Shown here in pieces: positions 1-8,585 of a stretch of DNA of 64,000 nucleotides. The stretch comes from Speluncibacter jeojiensis (GTDB taxonomy: Bacteria > Actinomycetota > Actinomycetes > Mycobacteriales > Mycobacteriaceae), in contig NZ_JAAIVF010000001.1 in assembly GCF_029589495.1 (NCBI RefSeq), positions 434,001-498,000 of the forward strand, in the 5' to 3' direction. Under the pieces are notes generated by a model. The model had not been told where the DNA came from, searched no databases, and saw only the letters and a list, made by a program, of their open reading frames with translations. How positions within the stretch are numbered: the first letter of the stretch is position 1; each line of letters starts with the position of its first letter. A program made the position numbers and the translations under genes.

Positions 1-393
1 AACGCGCAGGAACCCGAGGATCCCGCGGCCGGCGGCAGGTTCGCGGTGCAGAGCTACCTCGACCATCAGGCCGGCAAGCTGCTGGGCCGGTTCGACGCGG
101 GCAGCTATGTGACGTTGACGCAGTCCCTCAACCTGCACGATGTCGGCCGCGGCCGCGGCGGTGTCGACGCGGCCTTGGGCGCCTGCCCGGTGCCCACCGT
201 GGTCGCGGCGATCGACTCGGACCAGTTGTATCCGCTGCACACGCTGGGGAAGATCGCCGACGATCTGCCGAACTGCCGAGGCCTGCAGGTGATCAACTCG
301 CCCTTCGGCCACGACGCCTTCCTCATCGAGGCGGACGCCGTGGTCGCGTTGATGCGCGAGACGATGGATCTGGCCCGCGCCTCACGCGGCTGA
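1..393 (+). CDS. metX: Homoserine O-acetyltransferase, C-terminal part (partial)
   Basis: The reading frame is open from base 1 and ends at 393, so only about 130 C-terminal residues are present. MetX acetylates L-homoserine with acetyl-CoA at the start of methionine synthesis and is an alpha/beta hydrolase-fold enzyme. The visible part carries the family's characteristic block with [20 protein letters not shown] and the HDVGRGRGG stretch, followed by the acid residue region (IDSDQLYP) and the catalytic His in the FGHDAF segment near the C-terminus. These are specific to MetX rather than to generic hydrolases. In M. tuberculosis metX is followed by a methyltransferase gene, but here no such gene follows. 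The upstream part lies outside the window. Confidence 0.9.
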   Translation, partial: NAQEPEDPAAGGRFAVQSYLDHQAGKLLGRFDAGSYVTLTQSLNLHDVGRGRGGVDAALGACPVPTVVAAIDSDQLYPLHTLGKIADDLPNCRGLQVINSPFGHDAFLIEADAVVALMRETMDLARASRG

Positions 394-423
394 CCCGGGC
401 CGGCTCGCGGTCGACCGATCCGC

Positions 424-716
424 GGATCAGACGGTCCCTTCCGGTTTCGGCGACCAGCCGGCGCGCAGGATGTTGTGGTCCCACGATGGTGTCGGCCGCG
501 ACGATCTCGGCGGCCCGCGCGACCTCCTCCTTGTGGTCGCGGAACATGTCCTGGAAGCCGTCGACGTGCTTGACGATGCACTCCGATGAAGAGACGGAAC
601 TGCTGTACGGGCGCGACGGGGGCCGGGTGTAGTGCCACCAGAATCCGGCCGGCACCCGGCCAACCGGCTTGCCGTCGAAACACATCCAGCACGAGCTTAC
701 GTCGCTCTTCGGTCAT
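424..716 (-). pseudogene. Probable remnant of a uroporphyrinogen decarboxylase-family protein
   Basis: Read on the minus strand from an ATG at 716, the peptide starts MTEERRKLVLDVF. It would continue into DGKPVGRVPAGFWWHYT only after a one-base shift at a run of three T around 682-684. The joined text resembles the N-terminus of UroD-family proteins, where a DxKPVDRVPVGFW-type motif is followed by a helix like KHVDGFQDMFRDHKEE. No frame continues to the roughly 300-400 residues expected, and the 3' end runs into the antisense of metX. I read it as a truncated, frameshifted relic. The assignment rests on about 60 residues recognised by eye, so it is weak. Nothing else was seen between metX and the DUF3017 gene. 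Confidence 0.33.
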
Positions 717-778
717 GTCGCCGATTCGGGACATTGCCCAACCCAACGACATCCCCGACGAGTTGCCGGCGCAGGGAA

Positions 779-1216
779 CTAACCGGTACCGAGCGGATCG
801 ATCGAGCTGGCCAGCCAGATCACCAGGCCACCCAGCACCGTCAGGAAACCGACGTCGAACGCGCGACTGCGCACCGCGAGCAGCCCGACCCGCTCGGCGG
901 GCAGCAGCCGGAAGGCCGCTGCCACGAGCGTGACCAGACCGAAGATGATCGTGCCGCGCCGCCAGCGGTCGGCGACGATGAACACGACCGCGACCAGCAG
1001 CCCGAGCCCGACCAGCACGAGCGGCAGGTGGATCGTGTAGAGCCGGCGCCACAGGGTGCTCGGCCGGTCTGATCCCGGTGCGGGGATGCGCTCCGGGCGG
1101 GCCCGCGGCCGGTCGGCCCCCGCGTCGGACGGGCCGGTCACCGTCTCCGGACTGTCGATCGCCGGGCGCTCGGGGGCGTCCAGTTCGCGGGGCTCGGCCT
1201 GCTGCCGTTCGGACAT
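779..1216 (-). CDS. DUF3017 membrane protein
   Basis: This 145-residue protein has a charged, Pro/Ala-rich cytoplasmic N-terminus of about 55 residues. Three hydrophobic segments follow, roughly residues 62-82, 88-106 and 117-137, which fits the DUF3017 family of small actinobacterial membrane proteins. Its function is unknown. It starts 5 bases downstream of the folD stop, so the two genes are almost certainly co-transcribed. The same folD-DUF3017 pairing occurs in M. tuberculosis (Rv3356c-Rv3355c). The pairing suggests a link to one-carbon metabolism, or simply a conserved operon. Confidence 0.8.
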   Translation of the reverse strand: MSERQQAEPRELDAPERPAIDSPETVTGPSDAGADRPRARPERIPAPGSDRPSTLWRRLYTIHLPLVLVGLGLLVAVVFIVADRWRRGTIIFGLVTLVAAAFRLLPAERVGLLAVRSRAFDVGFLTVLGGLVIWLASSIDPLGTG

Positions 1217-1221
1217 GGGCG

Positions 1222-2091
1222 TCAGCCTTGCCCCTGGGCGATCTGCTCGCAGCGCTCGACGACGTTCGCCAGCAGGAACGCCCGGGTGAGCGGTCCGACA
1301 CCACCGGGGTTCGGGGAGATGTACCCGGCGACCTCGCGCACGTCCGGGTGCACATCGCCGACGAGTCCCGCCTCGGTGCGGCTGACGCCCACGTCGAGCA
1401 CCGCCGCTCCGGGCTTGACCATGTCCGCGGTGATCAGTCCGGGCACCCCGGCGGCCGCGACGACGATGTCGGCCCGGCTCACCTCGGCGGCCAGGTCACG
1501 GGTCCCGGTGTGGCACAACGTGACCGTGGCGTTCTCCGAGCGGCGGGTCAGCAGCAGCCCGATCGGCCGGCCGACCGTGACACCGCGGCCGACGACCACC
1601 ACGTGCGCCCCGTCGATCGGCACTTCGTAGCGGCGCAACAGGTGCACGATGCCGCGCGGGGTGCACGGCAGCGGCGCCGGCTTGCCGAGCACGAGCCGGC
1701 CCAGATTCATCGGGTGCAGGCCGTCGGCGTCCTTGCCCGGGTCGATGCTCTCCAGCGTCGCAACCTCGTCGAGGTGCTTGGGCAGCGGCAGCTGCACGAT
1801 GTAGCCGGTGCAAGCAGGGTTCTGGTTGAGCTCGGCGATGGTGTCGGCCAGCACCTCGGCGCTCACATCGGCGGGCAGGTCGCGGCGCAGCGAGGTGATC
1901 CCGACCTTCGCGCAGTCGCTGTGCTTGCCGCGGACGTAGGCGTGCGAACCCGGGTCGTCGCCGACGAGCACGGTGCCCAGGCCGGGCTGGATGCCGTCCG
2001 CCTTGAGCGCGGCGACCCGCTTGGTGAGGTCGTCGAAGATTTCGTCGCGGGTTGCCTTGCCGTCGAGGATCGTCGCAGTCACGTCGACCAT
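1222..2091 (-). CDS. folD: Bifunctional methylenetetrahydrofolate dehydrogenase/cyclohydrolase FolD
   Basis: FolD interconverts 5,10-methylene-, 5,10-methenyl- and 10-formyl-tetrahydrofolate using NADP, supplying formyl groups for purine synthesis. The 289-residue product has the expected length. The catalytic Tyr52 and Lys56 lie in the AYVRGK motif, the conserved QLPLP segment is near residue 100, and the Rossmann motif GRGVTVGRP is near 165. The C-terminal signature contains PGGVGP. I chose the ATG at 2091 because the family N-terminus ([12 protein letters not shown]) begins just after it. Upstream in-frame codons read as low-complexity Arg/Ala sequence. It is the first gene of an operon with DUF3017. 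Confidence 0.95.
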   Translation of the reverse strand: MVDVTATILDGKATRDEIFDDLTKRVAALKADGIQPGLGTVLVGDDPGSHAYVRGKHSDCAKVGITSLRRDLPADVSAEVLADTIAELNQNPACTGYIVQLPLPKHLDEVATLESIDPGKDADGLHPMNLGRLVLGKPAPLPCTPRGIVHLLRRYEVPIDGAHVVVVGRGVTVGRPIGLLLTRRSENATVTLCHTGTRDLAAEVSRADIVVAAAGVPGLITADMVKPGAAVLDVGVSRTEAGLVGDVHPDVREVAGYISPNPGGVGPLTRAFLLANVVERCEQIAQGQG

Positions 2092-2150
2092 TGTCGCAGG
2101 TGCCCGACCGTTCCCGCGTGTGGCACCGCGCCGGGGCGTCGAGCGTGCCA

Positions 2151-2765
2151 CTAGCCCAGTTCGACGCACAGTCCGTGCGCGGCGGCGTAGGCGATCGCCT
2201 GCGACATCTCGATCTGAGCACCGGCCAGGCTCGCCCCCGTCCACAGGCCCGCGTCGATGTGCGCGCCGCGCAGGTCCGCGCCGTCGAGCTGCAGCCCGGT
2301 GGTCCGCGCGCCGAGCATGTCGACGCCGCGCAGATCGGTCTCGCGCAGATCCGCCTGCACCAGGTTCGCCTCACGCAACCGGCACTCGACGAAGTTCACC
2401 TTGCGCAGGTCCGCGCCGCCGAGCGAGGTCAGCGTGAAGTCGACCTCCTCGAGCGTGATGGGCCGTAGCCGGCACTGGTCGAACACCGACCCGAGCATGC
2501 TGGAGTTACGGAACGTGCTCTGCCACAGGCTGGTGTAGCGGAACGCGCAGGAGCGGAAGGCCGTGCCCAGGTGGTGCGAATCGGTCAGGTCCGCCCCGGT
2601 GAAATCGCAGTCGGTGAACATCACCCGGTCGGTGTGCAGACCGGACAGGTCCGCGTCGCGGAAACTGCAGCGCACATAGTGCCGCTGCTCCCAGTGCTCG
2701 CCGGAAAGGTCGGCGGCGTCGAACGACTCGTCGGCGTGTTCCTCGATCGTCACATCGACCATCAT
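2151..2765 (-). CDS. mfpA: Pentapeptide repeat protein MfpA
   Basis: This 204-residue protein is built of tandem five-residue repeats (A(D/N)LXX-like) forming a right-handed quadrilateral beta-helix. MfpA mimics DNA, binds DNA gyrase and modulates fluoroquinolone susceptibility. Block after block matches M. tuberculosis MfpA (Rv3361c) from memory: [11 protein letters not shown], the CSMLGSVF-like [26 protein letters not shown], and the C-terminal AYAAAHGLC. The N-terminus is about 20 residues longer than in the tuberculosis protein. Two ATGs are adjacent (2765 and 2762), with GGAGGGG directly upstream. In mycobacteria mfpA ends a conservon operon with a small GTPase (MfpB); no such genes are present here, so any partner must be elsewhere. 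Confidence 0.88.
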   Translation of the reverse strand: MMVDVTIEEHADESFDAADLSGEHWEQRHYVRCSFRDADLSGLHTDRVMFTDCDFTGADLTDSHHLGTAFRSCAFRYTSLWQSTFRNSSMLGSVFDQCRLRPITLEEVDFTLTSLGGADLRKVNFVECRLREANLVQADLRETDLRGVDMLGARTTGLQLDGADLRGAHIDAGLWTGASLAGAQIEMSQAIAYAAAHGLCVELG

Positions 2766-2814
2766 CCCCTCCGTCCGTGGTGAATCGTCGGCGGTGGCCG
2801 CCGCGCCGTCCCGC

Positions 2815-3690
2815 TCAGTCGGGCGCGCCCATGTTCAGCTCGTCGGGATGCGCCCCCACCCGGGTGCCGTCGTCGAGTGTCGCGATCTGCGCGAGGTCAT
2901 CGTCGTCGAGTGCGAAGTCGAACACGTCGATGTTCTGGGCGGCACGCTCGGGATGGACCGTCTTGGGGATGACGATCAGCCCGTTCTGCAGGTGCCACCT
3001 GATCAGCACCTGCGCCGGCGACTTGCCGTGCTTGTCGGCGACGGCGGTGACCACCGGATCGGCCAGCAACGTGTTCGGCTTCGAATCCTTGCCCCAGCCG
3101 GACTTCGGCGTACCGCCGAGCGGGCTCCAGGACTCGACGGCGATTCCGTGTGCGACCGCCGCCTCCCGGATGTGGTGCTGCGGCAGATGCGGGTGCAACT
3201 CGACCTGGTCGACGGCCGGCAACATACCGCCCCGATCGACGAGCAGTTGCAGGTGGTGCGGCTCGAAGTTGCACACCCCGATCGCCTTGGCGCGGCCCGA
3301 ACCGGCGATCTCCTCGAGGGCATCCCACGTGCGCAGCAGCCGCTCGCGGTTCTGCAGCGGCCAGTGGATCAGGTAGAGGTCGACGTAGTCGGTGGCGAGC
3401 CTGCGCAGGCTGTCGTCGAAGGCGCGCAGCGCGGGCTCGTAGCCCTGGTCCGCGTTCCACAGCTTCGTGGTGACGAAGACGTCCTCACGCGGGGCGGAGG
3501 ACGCGGCGAGCGCGCGGCCGACCGCGGCCTCGTTGTCGTAGGCCCGAGCGGTGTCGATGTGCCGGTAGCCGGCCTCGTCGAGCGCGGACCGCACCACCGT
3601 CTCGGTCTGCTCGTCGGTCGCCTGCCACACCCCCAGGCCGAGCTGAGGGATGGCGGTGCCGGAGTTCAGCGTGAGCGTCGGGGTGGTCAT
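2815..3690 (-). CDS. Aldo/keto reductase
   Basis: The 291-residue protein belongs to the NADPH-dependent aldo/keto reductases, cytosolic TIM-barrel enzymes that reduce aldehydes and ketones. The catalytic tetrad is visible. Asp and Tyr lie in HIDTARAYDNE (about residues 45-55), Lys in VTTKLW (about 79) and His in YLIHWP (about 110). The C-terminal cofactor segment LIVIPKTVHPER is present. It resembles the 2,5-diketo-gluconate reductase-type actinobacterial proteins, such as Rv2971 and its relatives. It is divergent from the flavin oxidoreductase at 3835, with 144 bases between the starts, so shared control is possible. The substrate cannot be inferred. Confidence 0.9.
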   Translation of the reverse strand: MTTPTLTLNSGTAIPQLGLGVWQATDEQTETVVRSALDEAGYRHIDTARAYDNEAAVGRALAASSAPREDVFVTTKLWNADQGYEPALRAFDDSLRRLATDYVDLYLIHWPLQNRERLLRTWDALEEIAGSGRAKAIGVCNFEPHHLQLLVDRGGMLPAVDQVELHPHLPQHHIREAAVAHGIAVESWSPLGGTPKSGWGKDSKPNTLLADPVVTAVADKHGKSPAQVLIRWHLQNGLIVIPKTVHPERAAQNIDVFDFALDDDDLAQIATLDDGTRVGAHPDELNMGAPD

Positions 3691-3795
3691 GTTTCCAGGC
3701 TAGCGATCTTGTCGGCCGGAACAAGGGATTCCCGTCCAGCGGAACAATTCGGACACTGCACCGCAAACCTCAATAACATGATCTGCATCACACTC

Positions 3796-3813
3796 CGACG
3801 CCGTGCGGCGTCG
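3796..3813 (+). promoter_or_regulatory. Perfect inverted repeat in the 5' leader of the flavin oxidoreductase gene
   Basis: CGACGCCG and CGGCGTCG face each other across TG. The dyad ends just before the Shine-Dalgarno sequence (GAAGGAGAGG, 3816-3825) of the gene starting at 3835. It could be a repressor operator or an mRNA hairpin affecting translation. It lies in the divergent spacer shared with the aldo/keto reductase. Confidence 0.35.
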
Positions 3814-3834
3814 ATGAAGGAGAGGCGGCACGCT

Positions 3835-5088
3835 ATGCCCGACGTCGACCCGTTCAGCCCGACCACGCTGGGGCCGGTCACCCTGCGCAACAGGTTCGTC
3901 AAGGCGGCGACGTCGGAGGGCCGTTCGCCGGAGGGCCTGGTCACCGACGACCTCATCGACTTCCACCTGAGCTTCGTGCGCGGCGGAGTCGGCCTGACCA
4001 CCGTCGCCTACTGCTGCGTCGCCCCGGAGGGAGCGAGCGCGCCCGGGCAGATCGTCATGAGCCGGGCGGCGCTGCCGGGACTGCGCAAGCTGACCGACGC
4101 CGTCCACTCCGCCGGGGGCGCGATCTCGGCTCAGCTGGGGCACGCGGGCGTGGTCGCGTCGAAGAAGATCACCGGGGTCACAGCCCTGTCCCCCAGCCGT
4201 TTCGTGAACCCCTCCACGATGGAGTACTGCCGCGAGATCACCGTGGCCCGGATCCGGCAGGTGATCGACCAGTTCGGCGAGGCGGCGCAGGTGGCGGCCG
4301 ACGCCGGCTTCGACGCCGTCGAACTGCACTTCGGGCATCTCTATCTGCCCAGTTCCTTCCTGAGCCCGTGGATCAACCGGCGCAAGGACGAGTACGGCGG
4401 CAGCATAGAGAACCGCACGCGGTTCGCCCGCGAGATCGCACAGCGGGTGCGTGAGGTCGTCGGGAACCGGATCGCGGTCACCGCGAAGATGAGCATGGAC
4501 GACGGCATCAAACACAGCATCTGGCTCACGGAGTCGGTGCAGACCGCGCAGCTGCTAGACCGGGACCGCAACCTCGACGCCATCGAGCTGACCCAGGGTT
4601 CGTCGGTCAAGCACCAGATGTACCTGTTCCGCGGCGACGTCCCCATCGACGAGTTCGCGTCGGTGCAGAAGGAACCGTTCAAAACGGGGCTGAAGCTCTT
4701 CGGCAGGCGCGTGCTCGGCGATTACCCCTACCGCGACCTGTACATGCTCGATTCAGCCCGGCAGTTCGTCCCGGCGGTGTCGAACTCGAAGCTGATCCTG
4801 CTCGGCGGCATCAACAACCTCGACCATGCGCGCACCGGACTCGGCGAAGGATTCGACTTCGTCGCGATGGGTCGGGCGCTGCTGCGCGAACCGGACCTGA
4901 TCGCCCGGATGCAGAAGGACCCGACCACGCAGGGGCGCTGCAACCACAACAACAAGTGCATGTTCACCGTCTACGGGCGCACCCACTGCGTGCTCGATCC
5001 CGAACAGGTCAACGGCGGCCCCGCGAACCCCGGACCGACGCCGTTCACCGTGCAACCGGCGCAGCGGCCCACCGTGGTCGAAGAGTAG
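3835..5088 (+). CDS. NADH:flavin oxidoreductase (Old Yellow Enzyme family)
   Basis: This 417-residue protein is an FMN-binding TIM-barrel oxidoreductase of the OYE/2,4-dienoyl-CoA reductase-like group, which reduces activated C=C bonds. Visible family features are the N-terminal LGPVTLRNRFVKAAT segment, QLGHAG near residue 100, the ELHFGHLYLPSSFLSP block (canonical form EIHxAHGYL), RRKDEYGGSIENRTRF, and the FMN phosphate site VAMGRALLREPD. A Cys-containing C-terminal stretch (GRCNHNNKCMF and a later HC) resembles the Fe-S region of dienoyl-CoA reductases. However, no C-terminal NAD/FAD domain follows, so the protein is a single-domain form. The ATG at 3835 follows a strong GAAGGAGAGG site. 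Confidence 0.9.
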   Translation: MPDVDPFSPTTLGPVTLRNRFVKAATSEGRSPEGLVTDDLIDFHLSFVRGGVGLTTVAYCCVAPEGASAPGQIVMSRAALPGLRKLTDAVHSAGGAISAQLGHAGVVASKKITGVTALSPSRFVNPSTMEYCREITVARIRQVIDQFGEAAQVAADAGFDAVELHFGHLYLPSSFLSPWINRRKDEYGGSIENRTRFAREIAQRVREVVGNRIAVTAKMSMDDGIKHSIWLTESVQTAQLLDRDRNLDAIELTQGSSVKHQMYLFRGDVPIDEFASVQKEPFKTGLKLFGRRVLGDYPYRDLYMLDSARQFVPAVSNSKLILLGGINNLDHARTGLGEGFDFVAMGRALLREPDLIARMQKDPTTQGRCNHNNKCMFTVYGRTHCVLDPEQVNGGPANPGPTPFTVQPAQRPTVVEE

Positions 5089-5231
5089 GGAGCGTCGCGG
5101 CACGCGGACCGGACTCCTCTGCGGTAGCCGAGGGACGTTGTCCATCGAACGGCCGACAGTCGCGCCGTTTCCACGTCTGCGCCGGGCGCTCCCGGCTAAT
5201 CTCCGGGAAATCCACAGCCAGGGGGTTTCCG

Positions 5232-6365
5232 ATGAGCTTTGCCGACGGCCTCAACGCGCTGGCCGCGAAGATCCGCGACAAGAAGGGCGGCATCGAGACC
5301 GAGGAGGCGACGAAGAACGCCTTCATCATGCCGTTCATCTCGTCCGTGCTCGGGTATGACGTGTTCGACCCGAGCGAGGTCGTACCCGAACTCGTCGCGG
5401 ACGTCGGGGTCAAGAAGGGCGAGAAGATCGACTACGCCATCATGCAGAACGGCGCGGTGCAGATCCTCATCGAATGCAAGAAGATCGGCGAGCCGCTCAA
5501 CCTCGCGCACGCTGCGCAACTCTTCCGGTACTTCGCCGTGACGTCCGCGCGCATCGCGATACTCACGAACGGGCAGGTCTACCAGGTCTATACCGATGGT
5601 GATGCGCCGAACAGAATGGACGAGAAGCCGTTTCTGGTCTTCGACCTGCTGGATCTCGATCGGACCGTCGTTCCCGAGATCCAGAAGCTGTCCAAGGAAT
5701 CATTCGACCTCGATTCGGTGGTGAGCGCTGCCGAGGAACTCAAGTACATCGGCCTGATCAAGCGGATCCTCGCCAACGAGATCAAGGAACCGTCCGACGA
5801 CTGGATCCGGTACTTCGTCGCCCGCGCCTACGACGGCAAGGCCACCCAGAAGGTGGTCGATCAGTTCCGCGGGTTGGTCGACAAGGCGACGGCGCAGTAC
5901 ATTGCCGACCAGGTGAACGACCGTCTCAAGAGCGCACTCGGAGACGAGGCCGGCCACGTCGAGAGCGCGGTGCGGGCGACCCCTGCCGAACCGGTGGATG
6001 TCGAGGTCCAACGCAAACCCGTCGCGACGCCGGACCCGGACATCGTGACCACCGAGGAGGAACTCGACGGTTTCAACATCGTCCGGGCGATCGCCGTGTC
6101 CGAGGTGGCAGCCGAGCGGATCGTCTACCGTGACGCGAAGTCCTACTTTGCGGTTCTCCTCGACGACAACAACCGCAAGCCGGTCATCCGACTCCACTTG
6201 AACGGAAAGAGCGTCAGGTTCGTCACGACTTTCGAGGACGCGAACAAGACCGGCGTTCGGCACGACATCGAGACTGTGGTCGACATCTACAAGGTGGCCG
6301 ACCAGATCAGAGCCACCATCCGTTCGTACAACATCGACAGTGCTGCCCCGATAGCGGTTTCGTAG
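5232..6365 (+). CDS. Stand-alone type I restriction enzyme R-subunit N-terminal-like nuclease protein
   Basis: This 377-residue protein carries an HSDR_N/HSDR_N_2-type PD-(D/E)XK nuclease fold at its N-terminus. The pattern is an acidic residue in EKIDYAIMQNG followed by ILIECKK, so Asp, Glu and Lys of the site are in place at about residues 70-86. An RYFAVTSARIAILTNGQVYQVY segment typical of the family follows. The central region (about 150-240) is helical. The C-terminal third (about 260-370) reads as a separate beta-rich domain ending DQIRATIRSYNID. No helicase motor, HsdM or HsdS gene is nearby. Homologues are usually annotated as type I restriction endonuclease, but the role is not established. 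Its base composition is slightly less GC-rich than its neighbours. Confidence 0.75.
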   Translation: MSFADGLNALAAKIRDKKGGIETEEATKNAFIMPFISSVLGYDVFDPSEVVPELVADVGVKKGEKIDYAIMQNGAVQILIECKKIGEPLNLAHAAQLFRYFAVTSARIAILTNGQVYQVYTDGDAPNRMDEKPFLVFDLLDLDRTVVPEIQKLSKESFDLDSVVSAAEELKYIGLIKRILANEIKEPSDDWIRYFVARAYDGKATQKVVDQFRGLVDKATAQYIADQVNDRLKSALGDEAGHVESAVRATPAEPVDVEVQRKPVATPDPDIVTTEEELDGFNIVRAIAVSEVAAERIVYRDAKSYFAVLLDDNNRKPVIRLHLNGKSVRFVTTFEDANKTGVRHDIETVVDIYKVADQIRATIRSYNIDSAAPIAVS

Positions 6366-6428
6366 GGCAGTCACCGGATCTGCATCGGTTCGAAGTCCGA
6401 TCCCACCCCGGAGCCTTCCGACGACACC

Positions 6429-6447
6429 CTCTGCGCATCGCGCAGAG
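6429..6447 (+). terminator. Short GC-rich hairpin downstream of the nuclease gene
   Basis: CTCTGCGC and GCGCAGAG pair across ATC. This 8-bp stem lies 63 bases after the stop of the nuclease-like gene and before trmL. No U-tract follows, which is common for actinobacterial terminators, so the call is tentative. Confidence 0.35.
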
Positions 6448-6495
6448 TCGGTCCCGCCGCGGCGACGCCCGGGCCGTGCTGGGAGAATTGCGGGC

Positions 6496-6960
6496 GTGTT
6501 CCGAGTCCTGTTCCACGAGCCCCGCATTCCACCCAACACCGGCAACGCGATCCGCATGGTCGCGGCGACCGGTTGCGAACTGCATCTCGTCGAACCGCTC
6601 GGCTTCGACCTGTCCGAGCCGAAGCTGCGCCGCGCCGGACTCGACTACCACGATCTGGCGTCTGTGACGGTGCACAAGGACCTCGCCGCCGCCTGGGCGG
6701 CGCTGCAACCGCAGCGGGTGTACGCCTTCACCGCGCATGCCACCCGGTCCTACGCCGACGTGCAGTATCAGCCCGGCGACGTGTTGATGTTCGGCCCGGA
6801 GCCGACCGGCCTCGCACCCGAGGTGCTTGCCGATCCGCATGTGACCGACCGACTGCGGATCCCGATGATCCCGGGCCGCCGGTCGCTGAACCTGTCCAAC
6901 GCCGCCGCGGTCGCCGCCTACGAGGCCTGGCGACAGCACGGGTTCGCCGCCGGCGTGTGA
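6496..6960 (+). CDS. trmL: tRNA (cytidine(34)-2'-O)-methyltransferase TrmL
   Basis: TrmL uses S-adenosylmethionine to 2'-O-methylate the wobble nucleotide of leucine tRNAs. The 154-residue protein is a minimal SPOUT methyltransferase. Motif 1 is PRIPPNTGNAIRM near the N-terminus. The knotted SAM site is formed by MFGPEPTGL (about 96-104) and IPMIPGRRSLNLSNAAAVAAYEAWRQ (about 121-146). Length and motif order match the SpoU family. The start is a GTG at 6496. It converges on the small gene ending at 6968, with only 7 bases between the stops. Confidence 0.92.
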   Translation: MFRVLFHEPRIPPNTGNAIRMVAATGCELHLVEPLGFDLSEPKLRRAGLDYHDLASVTVHKDLAAAWAALQPQRVYAFTAHATRSYADVQYQPGDVLMFGPEPTGLAPEVLADPHVTDRLRIPMIPGRRSLNLSNAAAVAAYEAWRQHGFAAGV

Positions 6961-6967
6961 CGGAACC

Positions 6968-7294
6968 TCAGGCGACGGATGCCGCGGGGTTCGGCGCCCG
7001 GCGCAGGGTACGCCGCAGGGTGACCGCGGTGCGCACCTCGTCGGTGACCGCGATGACACACTCGCGACCGTCCGCCTCCACATGGTCGGCGGCGAACCTG
7101 TTGATCAGCAGCTCGTCGATCTCGACCGCATCCGCGGCGCCGAGCGGGCCGACCTCGATGGCGACGACGTCGTCCCACATCCAGGCGCCGTAGCGGTCCT
7201 TCTCCGAGGAGACCCGAACGGCGGTCAGCGCCGGCTCGGCAAGTAGCGCAGCTTCGACGATCGCCAGTTCCGAATCCGTGATGCGGTTCGACAT
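6968..7294 (-). CDS. Hypothetical protein, 108 residues
   Basis: I do not recognise this protein. It starts MSNRITDSELAIVEAALLAEPAL and continues as a soluble, acidic protein with alternating beta and helix character (AVRVSSEKDRYGAWMWDD, VVAIEVGPLG). It ends in an Arg-rich tail. It has no signal peptide, membrane segment or Cys. The ATG at 7294 is preceded by GCGAGGAGGCCCC, a good ribosome site, so the upstream in-frame extension to 7375 is probably untranslated. It faces trmL tail to tail. The 179 bases between it and the reductase gene at 7474 show nothing recognisable. Confidence 0.6.
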   Translation of the reverse strand: MSNRITDSELAIVEAALLAEPALTAVRVSSEKDRYGAWMWDDVVAIEVGPLGAADAVEIDELLINRFAADHVEADGRECVIAVTDEVRTAVTLRRTLRRAPNPAASVA

Positions 7295-7473
7295 GGGGCC
7301 TCCTCGCTGAGCATTTGGGCGAGTTCCCAACCTGCGTTGTGCCAGACCATAACACCGGATTGTGTGATTCCACACATCAATTGGTGCCGGTCACAGGCAC
7401 ATCTCGCTCAGGTTGCGATGACGCTCACTCGTCGAGGGCGAACCGTCCGTTCTGCGGGGCCGGCCCGCACCGT

Positions 7474-8583
7474 TCAGGCGTCGAGCACCAGCCGCCCACC
7501 TTCGGCGCAGCGGGACACGCAGATCAGCATCCCGCCGTTCTCGCGTTCCTCGTCGGTGAGCGTGGTGTCCCGGTGCTCCGGCGTGCCGTCGAGCACGCGC
7601 ACCTCACAGGTCCGGCAGAAGCCCTGCCGGCACGAGTACGGGATGTCCGGCCGGACCGCGCCGATGGCTTCGAGCGCGGTCTTGTCCGCCGGCACGGTGA
7701 CCACTTCACCGGTGCGCGCCAACTCGACCTCGAACTCCTTGCCGTCGACGACCGGCGGCGCCGCGAACCGCTCGAAATGGAACTCGACCCCGCGGGCCGA
7801 GCGCACCGCCCCGCGCAGCACGTCGAGCATCGGCACCGGGCCGCAGCAGTACACGGCCGTCGACGCCCCGACCTCGCCGAGCAGCGCCCCGGCGTCGGGC
7901 AGCCCGTCGACGTCGTCGGTGCGCACGGTGACGCGGTCCCCGAACGATGCGAGCTCGTCGAGGAACGGGAGGGTCTCGCGGCGCCGGCCGGTGTACACCA
8001 TCGACCAGTCCAGCCCGAGGCGATGGGCCAGCCGCACCATCGGCAGGATCGGGGTGATGCCGATGCCGCCGGCGACGAACCTCAACTTCTGTGCGGTCGA
8101 GCCGTGTCCCGGCACCGCGAACGCGAACGCGTTGCGCGGCCCGCGCACGGTCAGCTCTGCGCCGACCGCCAGCCGGTCGTGCACCTCGACGGACCCGCCG
8201 CCGCCGTCGGGGATGCGGCGGACCGCGATCCGGTAGCGGTGGCCGTCGGCGGGGTCCCCGCACAGCGAGTACTGGCGCAGCCGGCCCGACGGCAGCTCCA
8301 GGTCCAAGTGCGCACCGGGCCGCCACGACGGCAGCGCGCCCCCGCCCGGCGCCTCGAGCACCAGGCTGACGACGTCCTGGTCCTCCGCGACCACCGTCCG
8401 TGCGCGCACCACCAGCCGGATCCGATGGTCGTCGACGGGCGAGTCGACGTCGCGACGATGCAGGAAACGCAGCGAGCGCAGGTACACGCCGGCGAAGGTG
8501 TCGACCACACCCACCAGCAGGTCGCGGTCGCGTTTGCCGAACAGGTCCGCGGGGACCGACTGCGGGACAGGGAATTTCGTCAT
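7474..8583 (-). CDS. Flavin/[2Fe-2S] oxidoreductase (ferredoxin reductase-type electron donor)
   Basis: The 369-residue protein has the phthalate-dioxygenase-reductase order: flavin-binding beta barrel, NAD(P) domain, then a C-terminal plant-type ferredoxin. The flavin motif RQYSLCGDP lies near residue 105 and the nucleotide-binding GGIGITPILPM near 185. CCGPVPML is near 250. The iron-sulfur ligands are Cys318, Cys323, Cys326 (in CRQGFCRTC) and Cys355. Such proteins pass electrons from NAD(P)H to an oxygenase. The next gene upstream in the operon, 2 bases away, encodes a putative di-metal protein and is the obvious partner. About 50 extra N-terminal residues precede the barrel, as in other actinobacterial PDR/VanB-type proteins. 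Confidence 0.88.
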   Translation of the reverse strand: MTKFPVPQSVPADLFGKRDRDLLVGVVDTFAGVYLRSLRFLHRRDVDSPVDDHRIRLVVRARTVVAEDQDVVSLVLEAPGGGALPSWRPGAHLDLELPSGRLRQYSLCGDPADGHRYRIAVRRIPDGGGGSVEVHDRLAVGAELTVRGPRNAFAFAVPGHGSTAQKLRFVAGGIGITPILPMVRLAHRLGLDWSMVYTGRRRETLPFLDELASFGDRVTVRTDDVDGLPDAGALLGEVGASTAVYCCGPVPMLDVLRGAVRSARGVEFHFERFAAPPVVDGKEFEVELARTGEVVTVPADKTALEAIGAVRPDIPYSCRQGFCRTCEVRVLDGTPEHRDTTLTDEERENGGMLICVSRCAEGGRLVLDA

Positions 8584-8585
8584 GA

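Noticed and set aside
7474-8583. Annotation of the reductase as KshB, partner of the KshA homologue at 61 kb
   Set aside because: It lies 53 kb away in a different operon with an obvious partner. Its sequence around the flavin and iron-sulfur sites (GPVPMLD, CRQGFCRTCE) is of the VanB/PDR type and differs from KshB as I remember it.
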